Shown piece by piece: positions 36,301 through 48,300 of a stretch of 64,000 nucleotides of DNA. The notes beneath the pieces are model-generated. The model was not told the DNA's origin and did no database searches. It was given only the letters and a program-made list of their open reading frames with translations. The first letter of the stretch is position 1. Each line of letters starts with the position of its first letter. This stretch comes from Limnephilus marmoratus (taxonomy: Eukaryota > Arthropoda > Insecta > Trichoptera > Limnephilidae): positions 66,893,072 through 66,957,071 of the forward strand of contig OU862907.1 of NCBI GenBank assembly GCA_917880885.1. The letters are read 5' to 3'. Position numbers and translations under genes: made by a program.

Positions 36301-39300
36301 TACATAAAACATATCTTGATTTTTCATGTATTTAGTACACCAACTTTCGAAGAAATCCAAAAATTTAGAATGGCTTTGGTTTGGTGAGTGATATAGTACA
36401 GCGTATGTTCCTTTAATCAAGTTTTTTCTGATTTGTACTGCCAGTATCCATGTATTTTTTTCATCAAACACTTCATTAGATATTATTTTAAAAGATATAC
36501 TATTTTTAATAATCATAACAACTCCTCCCGTATGCCGACTAAATGAATCGCATCTTACAGTTGAATATCCTATAAATGATACTTCAGAATCGTAAATGTC
36601 ACTAGTTATACACGTTTCACTTAACATTAAAATTTCTGGTTTGAGTTCTTGTAATAATACTTCAATTTCATTTACATGAGCCAAAAGACTTGAAATGTTT
36701 AAGTAGTATATAATCGCTTTTCTTTTTATCCTAAAAAATCAATTTTTCTCTTCTCCGATTCTATATTTCTTTTGTAAATAGGACACTCCTTGCTCCATGC
36801 ATGGTGGTTATCATTTAAGTTTAAAGAAAGTTTATCATTTGTAAGTTTGCAATTCACACACTTGATATTTTCAATATTTTCCTTGCAGTCTGACGTATCG
36901 TGTGCGTTAGAACATCTTCCGCAAGATTTTTTATTTTTACAATCACTTGCTTTATGTCTATATCCGTTGCAATTGAAACATCTCAAAACTGAGAGATGAT
37001 CGTATACAGCACATCTATTCCATCCAATATTTATCTTCATTTCCTCTAACATTTTAGAGTGTGTTTTTCCATCTACTTCTATGAATGCAGTAAAGTTATT
37101 ATATCCATTACTTTTTTTATTTTCTTTTATAAATTTCACTGATATTTTTGAATTTTCCTTGTCTATATATTCATTTTGCATCCTTATTTTAATTTCAATT
37201 TCTTCGGCGGTATATTTATCCGTAATTCCTATCACTTTTACTGTTGGATTCTTGGGTTTAGGAATATCAACATCATACCTATCCCCAAGCTTAGTGATGA
37301 CTTCCTTTTGGATTTTTTTTGTTGCCTCTGTGTTCTTTAATTCTATTATAACTGATCCTTTTTTGAAATTCTTGATTCCGGCCACGCCCACATCAACTGG
37401 ATCTATGTTGTTCTTTATGTCTTCTTGTGTCTTTGTGTTTTTTTGTTCCTGATTTTTAGGTTTAATTATAACAATTGGTTCGTGTTTCTTTAGTTTTTCT
37501 TTGAAATGTTGTTTATCATCGAATTCCAGAGATTTGCTTGCTTCATCAATTTTTTCTGTCATGTTTATGAGATATTGACGGCTAAGGTCAACACTTTTTT
37601 TCATATCTGATAGATCAAATTCTAAATTTTTCCTTACGTTTAGTGTCTCATCTTCAATTTTTTTGAACAGTTGTTGCTTTAAATCCTCCATCATTTTATC
37701 GACATACTTTATAAATTTATCAAAAAGCTCTGCACTGGCATCAGTTTCGGTTTGTTTTGACCGTGTTTGGACTTTATTCGTAGTTGCCATTATGCCCGGT
37801 TGTGATTTTGACTAAAAGTGATGTTGACGATATTTAGTTCTTATTTCTTAAGATAGATGGTGTAGGATTATTATTTAAGAAAAAAAAAAATATATTTTAA
37901 ACTGTATTTTCGCGTCTCCGGCCTTTGACAGGTTAAAAATGATCTTCACAATGATAGCAATTCCTTTACTGCAAATTTGCTGGAAAACAAATTAGCTCCA
38001 CGCAGACCAACTAAAGGTACAAACCAATGCTTCTTGCGATCTTTTGACTGGGGGATAATAGTCTTTCTTATTGATAAATGTTTTCGTAAACCAATATTTT
38101 TGGTTCCGGTGTCATTTTTAAGACCTACACGCCCTGTCTAGATATACTTGGTCAAGGTCTCATTAGTATAATTCGTGATTAACTATCATTTTTTATACTT
38201 TATTTTTAATTTTAAAGTGGAGATTGAACAAAAACTTAAATGGTTTATTGGACAAATAAGAACTGAGGCGACGATGTGTCTATGTTTTGCATATTTATTT
38301 ATTTATTTGTAAGAGCATATACATTGTATGTAAAGTTAAATTAAGTCAAGCCAAAAAGGTCTCCTATGTTAAAGTTACTTGGAGATGGAATTTTATTATA
38401 TCTTAAAATTAATTTAGGTGAGGAGGAAAGAAAGAGGAATATAGGATAAGGATAGGAGATTTTTCAGGTATTTTGGAGCTCCAGAATAGAGGTGGCCGCC
38501 AAATTCAATTATGCGATTTGTACAGGGTTAGCAGTTGTGTACTATCTGCAGTATCTGCGGGCCCTGTACAGTACGCCCAGCTTCTGAGAGGCTAACTTAA
38601 CTCTGGCTTGGATGAAGCCCCCATACCTGAGCTGGTCACTTAGAGTTACACCAAGCATAGTATCAATGGAGGGCCTGTTCGGAAGATTGCTTCCGTTGAA
38701 GGAGACTAGATTTTCATTTCGACCCCTTTTAGATGTAATCAGACTGATAATGCTTATTATATATAATGCTTTATTTTCTAAATAACTGTCTGTTGTAGAT
38801 GTCTAACCCGGCTCTGCAGAGGCAGCTCTCCTATGTGATGGGCGCGGCGGGTACTGGTCAACCAAGCATCACTTACCCCCAGCTGTTGTTCCAGCCAAAG
38901 ACTTTCTTCGCCCTTGGCAGCCCCATTGGTAACTAGTAAATTTCATTATGTCAATTTTTATCTTTTGGTGGTGTACCTCAAGGATCTCATTTAGGTTCAC
39001 TTTTATTTTATTACTAGCTGATCCTGCATTTTATTTTATTACTAGCTGAAACACAACGCCATCTACTGGATGATAAATTAACTCGCACCGCCATCTGTTA
39101 ATTTGTATACAAATCAAATCCACACCGCCTGCTTGCCACTCGTTCACCACATACAGATTATATATTTCAACCAATTTACACAAACCCTTGACAAATTATA
39201 TACCTAAACCTTCCTCACGAATCACTCAATCTATTGGTGAAAACCGCATGAAAACCCGTTCTGTAGTTTTTGAGTTTATCGCAAACAGACAGTCAGATGC

Positions 39301-42300
39301 GGCGGAGTACTTTAATTTATAATATATAGAGATTTTGACTGACATCAATTTTTATCTTGTGGTGGTGTACCTCAAGGACCTCATGTAGGTCCACTTTTTT
39401 ATATTAACTACACATGAAGGTCCAATGGGAATCATTTTCCTCAGGATCCATATTATCATCTTCGGAGATGCTGTGTGGAGGATCTTTCTGAGACAAAAAA
39501 GCGATCAACATTAAACAACATATCAAACACCCACAGCGATTCATAGCTTCTGAAGGAATAACTCAAGGATCTCATTTATGTCCACTTTAATTTTTTTATA
39601 TTGACCACACACAGGAGGTCCTATGGAAATCATTTTCCTTGGGATCTGTGTTATCGTCTTTGAGGATGCTGTGTGAAGGATCTTTTTGAGAAAAAAAAGG
39701 ATCAACATTAAATAACAATACAACACATTAAACACCCACAGAAACTTATAGTTTCTGGAGGTGTGCCTCAAGGATCTCATTTAGGTCCACTTTTATTTTT
39801 TATATCTCCTGGGGTAAAAATAATCTCATTGAATTTAATGTTTCAAAGACCCAATCTTGTCTGATTACGTCTAAAAGGGATCGAAATGAAAATCTAGTCT
39901 CTTTCAACAGAAGCAATCTTCCGAACAGGCCCTCCATTGATATGCTTGGTGTAACCCTAAGCGACCAGCTCAGGTATGGGGGCTCCATCGAAGCCAGGGT
40001 AAAGTTAGCCTCCCAAAAACTGGGCTTACTGTACAGAGCCCGCAGATACTTTAATAGTACACAACTGCTAACCCTGTACAAATCACAAGTGCTCCCCACG
40101 GTTTAATTTGGTAGCCACCTCTGGTCTGGAGCTCCAAAATACCTGAAAAATAACCTCGACTCTGTGCAGAAACGGGCGGTCCGTTTGATAGATTCTCCCA
40201 TCTTAAAGACGGATTGCAATCTTTAGAGCACAGGGTGGGTATGCTATCCTTGTTCTACCGGTATTACAATGGAAGATGCTCCGAGGAACTAGCATCATTG
40301 ATCCCTTCGGCACCGGTGCATAGTCGGAAAACACGCCAAACGCGTGCCCAACATTTGTACACGGTTGACATTTGTCACATGAGAACGGGTCGTTTCTTCG
40401 ACTCGTTTTTGTGTGCAACAGCTCGGCTGGGGAATGATTTGCCGGCCTCTGTGTTTCCTCCTTCCTACAACATGGGTCTCTTCAAGACCAATGTTCATTC
40501 CTTCCTCTCCTCAAAAAGACCCTCCTACAACATGGGTCTCTTCAAGACCAATGTTCATTCCTTCCTCTCCTCAAAAAGACCCTCCACACAGCATCCCAGA
40601 AGATATAGGCCCTGAGGGAAATTATTTTCCTCAAGGCCTCCTGTGTGGAGTTAATGTAAAAAAAAAAAAATATTGACTCCATGCAGGAGGTCCTATGGAA
40701 ATCGTTTCCTCGGGATCTGTATTATCGTCTTTGAGGATGCTGTGTGGAGAATCTTTTTGATTAAAAAAGGGATCGTCATTAAACATCAATACAACACATT
40801 AAACACCCACAAAAACTTATAGTTTCTTGAGGTGTGCATCAAGGATCTCATTCAGGTCCACTTTTATTTTTTTTGTATTGATTCCAAGCAGGAGGGTTTG
40901 ATCAACATTTCAATTCTGAATGGTGGTCTTACACCAGGACGATAGTATCTTCCACTCTGGAACGTGCCGCAAATATACTATATTTTATTTTTAATTAATT
41001 AATTGTGAAATAACTGATTGATTCAATCCAGCTTCCATCGAACCAAGAGCCTTACCCCTCGACCACGGATGGAAATTATTTTAACCTGTTGAATGTCAGA
41101 AATTACCTTGTTGCTTTCTGGTAAAATATTCATATAAAAATTATATTGTTTTCTGTTTACCAGATAATATAATTTTAATATTCATGTATAATATATATTT
41201 TAATTACATGATAATATCGTAAAAGGTTTTTTTCAGAATAGCTAACTAACTAAAAAAAATATTAAAAAATCTCCCATTTTGGAAATAATTGTCAAAAAAT
41301 ATAAACTGATTTTATTATCTCTACACAAATCTGAATAGGTACATACCCATTATGAAAAAACACAATTCAAAGAAGTTTGCAAATAAATAAAGACCTTTAT
41401 ACACACTTGAAAATGTAAAACATTGATTTTTTTCGCATTTGACAGATGCCAAAATTATTATAGAGTAGTTAGATTAATGAAACCAATGGTTACCTAAAGA
41501 ATGATATTGGTGCAAGCGATTCTGACCTTGTCCTTCATATAGTTTCTGTATACATAAGGGTTGAAATCGCATCTAAAAAAAAGCAAAAGCTCATCACAAA
41601 TGACAGGTTAAAGGGTTTTTTACTCATTTTGGGGCTCTAGACCAGATATTGCTGCCTTACCATGTAGTCTTGTATAATGTTATGTTTTCCAGGTATGTTT
41701 GTCTGCGTGCGAGGCCTCGAAGAATTGGGATCGGACTTCCAACTTCCCACTTGTCCAGCATTTTTCAACATTTTTCACCCCTTTGACCCCGTGGCTTACA
41801 GGTCAGTTATTACATAATCACTGGAGCGACCACGCGAAAAAAATAAATACGCCTCGATTGCTCGAGATTTCCAGAAGATAATTTTTTAAATTTTTCGTCA
41901 ACATTAAAAAAATCATACCTTCCAATTTTAACATGGAGACTTATTATAGTGCTATATAGCCAATGAATTAACCTGTATTTTACCGTTTATCTCATATTTA
42001 TAGGATTTATAAAAAAAATCGTAAAGTTTATAACCACGCGAATCCTGCGAGTTTGTTACTTTGAAACTGCCGTGAGGGGTACTTATTTGAGTCAACATAG
42101 AATATTTTCGATTTCTGTATGTTGTCTGTGGTATACTTAATAATGAAAGGTGCATGTCTGTGGAAAAAGGACTTAATTTTAACCGTAAACAGCTGATCAA
42201 AAATTTGCTGTGAAAATTTTTTTTGAAAAATTTATTTTTAATATCGTTCTAAAATAGTCTACGAAGTTCAGATTTGTGAAATCTATGGTCATAACAGATA

Positions 42301-45300
42301 AAGCATTTCAATAGCTTCATTTTAAAATAAATGGCTGGCTAAGGAAATGGTTTAAATAATTACAATAAATGTTTTACGGATGGTAGGAAAATGTGGTTCA
42401 TTTTTGGACCGCTATCAATTGCAGAAAAATAAAAGTGGTCCATTTGTCAACCAAAATCGGTCCAGTGGTTAAGCCATAGATGGCTCACTCTAAGGTCAGC
42501 AGATCTAATAGATGTTACTAATTGTTTAATGTAGTGTTTGTAATTGTTTAATGTAATTGTAATGTTTTGTAGGTCAAATTGAGCCGTTTACTATGATCGA
42601 TCTTTTGGTGTAACTGGCCCGCTCATTTGGAATAAACTTCCCTCAGCTCTTTTTTAAACCTAAGCTCAACTTCTCTCAAACAAATATTTTGTTTGGGTTT
42701 CGGTAGAAAGTCCTGTTTCGGTCGGGCACTAGTATTTTTGATAAGATGGAGTGATTTGGTGTTCACAGAATTGAATCTCTACTGAATCCGGAGCTGTCCA
42801 AAGTGCCTCCCATGCAGATACCTCATCATAAGGGAAGGAAGAGGATGCATCTTGGTGAGTTAACCTTCCCCTACCCCTTCCTTTCCCCATTATTTTCTTG
42901 TAAATTACCCTTTCCCTTACCCTTCCTTATCTTATAAATTGGTATTTAGCAGAAGGACGTCAAGGAAAAACATCTGGTTTCAATGGAGGAATTCCTTTGT
43001 TTTATTCACAAGCACATTTGTTACATTTGTCCCGACCCGACAAAACACTAAATTTTGTCACTTTGACCACTTGCTAGACAATGCTAGCTGTTTATAGGAG
43101 ATCCACGAATTAAGAGAGAGTTAAACTAGAAAAGCAGACTATTTATAATAATGTTTTCCAACACAATCAAAATAAACAACACTTTCGTATCACCATAAAA
43201 ACCAGAAATCTACTTTACCGACTAACATTCCGTTTTAGTTTAGTCTTACGTCGCTAATCTGTAAAATGCAATATCAACTAACAATATGCTACAAAAAATA
43301 TGCCGCTAGATGGCAGTAGTCTTCACTCTTTTTAACATACTGCCCGGCGGGGAATGAGAAAAAACAACAAGTTTTTTTGAAATTAAAAATCAAACTACAA
43401 ATTCCTAAATCTACACACAATATACTAAAAATTTACAAGATGTGTAACTATCTAAATTTGAAGGGTCCGGGAACCTAACCAACAATTAAAATAACCTAAA
43501 AAATTTATAAATTTCTAAAAAATCATGCAAAAAATTAAATAATAAAATAATAAAATCACAACATTAATAATAATTTTGTAAAATTGACAAATCAATAATG
43601 TCTCATTGTCTCTATGAAGAATTTTCACTTCAATTATATATATATATATATATTTTTTTTAACTAACACCAATTCACAAATAGCAATACATTGTTAGTTC
43701 GCTGTTGACTGATTATCAGTTCATTAACTTTCACTGGCATGGCACTGCCAAAAAACCGAATGAACACTTCACCGGGTAGACTACTCGGCCATCTTGTCCA
43801 GGGTGGTCATCGTTTTAGAAAAGTACATCAGCATGTACTTCTGTATGTCATCATTTGGGTAGATCATCATAAATTAAGGGGCGGCCGTGCCCTGGTAAGC
43901 AGATAGTACCATTAGATCTGCAGCGAGGATGATCATCTCGCGGTTGTTGACTTGAAGCCCCAGTGGCTTCAGGCTGGATACAGTGGTGTCAACAACACCA
44001 ATACCGATGCTCCATAATTATTGATGTGGTTTGGTTGCATCGGTTCAGCCCTAATTGCAGTTAGGCTGTGACCTTGGGAAGGTCAGTGGTTTGCCGGGTC
44101 GGGAAATTTGGATCCAAGTTTGATTCTATTGGCATCAAACATATTTTCGTGATGGGTCTCACAAAAGTGCCTTGTGCTGTTTTGAGGGTAACTACCCTCA
44201 CTACTCCATCCGGGCCTGGATGAGTAGTTACTATGCGCGCCATCTTCCATAATGCAGGAGGCAGATTGTCTTCCATCAGGATTACCAGATCGTCCTTCTT
44301 TATGGCCTTTTGGTTGTTGGCCTGCCATTTGGTCCGTTTTTGCAGCTCAGCAAGGTAATCTCGTTTCCATCTGAACCAGAAATTTTGAATTAGAGCGTTT
44401 AACTTTTGATATTTGCTTAGTCTGTTCTCCGGGAGCTCGCGGACATCCAACTCGGGAATAACCGAAGCATCCCTGCCCATGAGGAAATGGTTGGGAGTTA
44501 GAGGGAGAAGGTCATCTACATCATCAGACAGGGAAGTTAAGGGACGGGAGTTCAAACAAGCCTCTATCTGACAAAGCAAAGTATACAATAATTCAAACTG
44601 CAATGGGTTATTTTTAGTAATTCGATATAAATGAAACTTGGTGGACTTGACGGCGGCCTCCCACAGCCCCCCGTGGTTCGGCGCCCTAGGCGGTATGAAA
44701 CTCCAAGATATTCCCTTATCAGCTAAAAACCTATGGATTTTGTCATTGTTCAATCTTAGACTGGCATATAGTTCTTTGAGCTTATTGGAAGCTCCTCTGA
44801 AGGTGGTTGCATTGTCAGAAAATATTTTTTCCGGTTGACCCCTACGGGCAATGAACCTCTTTAAACAATTTAAAAAAGCATCGCTTGACAAATCTGTTAC
44901 GAGTTCCAAATGAACCGCTTTGGTAGAAAAACAAACAAATATGCAAAGATACGATTTAATGAGCGGAGATTTTCTCAGCGCTCCAGCCTTCGTGTCTATC
45001 CGTCCGGCATAGTCGACGTCCATGACAGAGAACGGTCGACTGGGAGTGATTCTCTCAACTGGAATGTTTCCCAGGATCTGCCGGCAAACCTGAAGTCGGT
45101 ATCTAAAACATACAACACACTTATGTAGGATACGCTTAACAGTGTTTCTCCCAAATATCGGCCAATATAAATAAGTAGCTAATTTTAATCTTCTACTTGC
45201 ACACATTAAAACTTCCATTAAACAGAGATTGAGAGTTTTCAATCTACTGCCATACGTTTTATCCTTAGGGTTACAACAATTATTTATAAATCTTAGCGCT

Positions 45301-48300
45301 TGAGCGATTACTCCTTTCAATGTGGTTAGCGATAAGAATTTTTCGAAAATATCCCATTCTTGAGTATCAGTTACTAGTAGTACATTTTTACTTTTTATTT
45401 CCGGGGGATCCAAACATGACATCTTGGATACTGGCCAAGTGCTGACATCTTCCGTCAACCAGCTTGGCCCCTTCCACCATATTGAAGTGCTGACTAACCT
45501 TTCAGCTGTGGTACCTCGGGACAGTATATCCTCTGCATTTTTTGACGATGATACGTGCCGCCACTGCGTTGGATCAAAGGTGGAAGCTATGCACAATAAT
45601 AATTGACGCTTACTCTTAGTTTTACCTGACGGCTTTGTAATTTCATACGACGGGTAATCTAATTCTTTATTCCAAATTAATCCAAGTATTTTTTCATTCT
45701 TGGAATTGTCAGTGATCATTTTTTCACAATTGCCCTGTTTGGCAATTTCACCTTGGCTCCGCCCAGATGACAATTCCAAAATATTTGATCTCCACTTCCT
45801 CAGGGTCATCCCTGCGGACAGCAAGATATCACTTATTTGTTTCTTCAACTTGAAACAAACTTCCAAGTCATCCCCTCCAGTCAAGAGATCGTCCATATAA
45901 AAATCATTTTCTATGACTTGACTTGCTACTGGGAAATTAACTTGATTATCCATACCGATTTGTAGAAGACATCTCGTTGCTAGGAAGGAGGAAGGTCCCA
46001 ACCCATATGTCTTCAATTTGTAATGTCGGAGTTCCTCTTCTTGTGATTCGCGCCATACAATCTTCTGAAGGCTGCGATCCTCTGCGCATACGTTGATTTG
46101 ACGGTACATTTTTTCGATGTCCGCAGTCATGACGTATCGATGTATTCTGAAACGTAATAAATGGCTGTATAAGTCCTTTTGAATGACAGCTCCCACCATC
46201 AGAGCATCGTTCAGGGATATTCTGGTCGACGTCTTTGCCGAACCATCAAACACTACACGCACCTTCGTCGTGGTGCTAGCTTCTTTTATGACCGCGTGAT
46301 GCGGCAAAAAATAGGATTGCTCATCCCCTCTCCATTTATCACATAACTCCATATGACCTAGTTGCTCATATTCTTGCATAAATTGTACATATTGCAATTT
46401 CAATTCAGGATTTATTAAAAATTTCTTTTCTAGGTTCTTAAATCTTTTTTCCGCTGTCTTTAACGAGTCACCAAGTTGACTCACACACGGGCGGCGTGGC
46501 AGACTTACAACGTATCTACCATCGCTCTCTCTAGAGTGCGTGGCGACGAAATCCGCTTCACACGCCTTCTCCTCGTGATTTTGAAATCTCGCAGGATTCA
46601 CCTCCTCCATTTTCCAAAATTTTTCTATTTGATTAGATAATGTGTTTATTGATAAACTACAAAATTGCGGTACTGGCCTTTTTTTCTGATGAATGTTGAT
46701 CGGGCCCGATATAACCCAGCCTAATTCAGTCCTCTGAAGAGTAGGTCCGGTATCCAATCTCAGCCCATCATCTTGTAGTATATCCCAAAAGCTCTCAGCG
46801 CCTAACAGGATATCAATAGGCGCCGCTACGTTGAAATTTGGGTCCGCCATTTGTAATCCCGGCGGCAGCTTAAAATCTTTTCTGGCCACAGTTGCTTGAG
46901 GTAGGTTTGTGGTTATTTCCTGCAATATTAGACAAGTGATATTTTGATTATAATTTGTCCTCAGAGATTTCATTTTTATCGCAACACGTTTCTTTATATG
47001 GGTAACATTGTTGTGTATACCTAACACAGGCTTGTTTATATTTTCGCATCTCAAATTTAACTTCATTGCGAACTTTTCGCACATAAAATTGGCTTGAGCT
47101 CCAGAGTCAATTAGGACTCTTGCCTCATGCACTTTATTATTGTGACCTACTACCCCAATGATAGCAGTCGACAATAAAATTGTTTTTTCAGCCTTCGCTA
47201 AAGCTGAATGGTTTGATACTGAAACTCGTTCAGCATCCATTTGGCAGTCACCTCCGGGGTGATCTTCACCTTTATTCATGGAGTCATCGCTCGGATGCAT
47301 CTCCCTGTGCAATAACGTATTGTGGCTCTCGCTATCACAATGCTTGCATTTTAAATTAATTTTGCAATATGGGGCCGTATGTCCTAACCTCAAACATTTG
47401 AAGCAGGCACGGTACCTCCTTATTGCGTTGGCTCTTTCTCCTGAATTTAATTTTAAAAATTTTTTACAAAAATATATTTTATGCCCTTTGTCATTACAAC
47501 AAATACAATTATTGTGGGTAGCAGCTAAAAATACCGATTCCTTTTTGGGATTATTGTTGCTACCACTTGCTTTCGGGTAGGTAGGAATTTTTTTCGAATC
47601 TGAATTTAACATTAATTCCAAAACTTGCGCACGCGAGGTCAAACATTTAAGAAATTCCTGTAATGTAGGTAGCTCATCCTGCAATGGGTTTTGTTCCCAA
47701 TGCTTTCTAGAACTTGCATCCAATTTATTAGAAATTACGTATATAATTAAAGCATCCCATTGTTCGATTTTCAAGCCTAAATTTTGCAACGCTTTCAAAT
47801 TTACATTAGTTTCATCAATCAGATAACGCATGGCTACTGGATCCTCATGTTTCATCTCTTTAAGTTGAAACAGAGCTTGGATGTGTCTTTGTACGGTAGT
47901 TCGCAAATTTGCAAACCTCTGCTGCAACAATTCAAAAGCCGATATATAATTCAGGTCTGATACCTCGAAATTGGCGATGATCTTTGCTGCATTCCCCTTT
48001 AAACAGGATTGCAGATAATAAAACTTCTGTACATTGCTTATGGCAGTATTGTTATGAACTAATGTCTTAAATGTTTCTAGAAAATTAATCCAATTTTTAG
48101 GATCTCCGTTGAATTCTCGTAACTGAAGGTTGGGTAACTTGATTTCTAATTTGGGAGTCTCTACAGACTGAATTGCTCCTTTAGCAGTCGCCAAGGTTGA
48201 ATAATATTGATTTTCAAAATTCTCCCTTTGCAAATTATTATCAATTTCGTTGGAATCCGGAAGACTTTCGATTTGTTCCTGGACCTCTTCGAAATCATCA

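Larger units (their letters stand above)
33697..37880 (-). mobile_element. Full-length Jockey-type LINE with two open ORFs
   Basis: Minus-strand element of about 4.2 kb: short 5' UTR, ORF1 37790-36726, ORF2 to 33925, 3' UTR with a hairpin (AGATGTATG/CATACATCT at 33751-33778) and an A-tail (T-rich run 33697-33750 on +). No inactivating mutation seen in either ORF. Target duplication not identified; the 5' boundary is approximate. Confidence 0.9.
32961..37936. mobile_element. TTAA-bounded element hosting a MITE and a full LINE
   Basis: Left end TTAACTCGTCAAAGGCC at 32961; right end GGCCTTTGACAGGTTAA finishing at 37936. Without the LINE (33.70-37.88 kb) and the TTA MITE (33155-33420) about 0.5 kb of non-coding element would remain, including a copy of the GCGATTCTGAC module at 33530-33640, comparable with 41081-41611. 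Confidence 0.65.
38966..40890 (+). repeat. Tandem units with an RT motif and hairpin block
   Basis: GGTGTGCCTCAAGGATCTCA ([11 protein letters not shown] on +) recurs at about 38968, 39362, 39548, 39754 and 40831. Blocks of about 200 bp (39396-39560, 39590-39795, 40668-40875) each pair this motif with a diverged, oppositely oriented hairpin tail (CACACAGGAGGTCCTATGG..GATGCTGTGTG) and AACACCCACA.AAACTTATAG. One LINE 3' end (39800-40668) sits between the second and third blocks. Confidence 0.7.
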
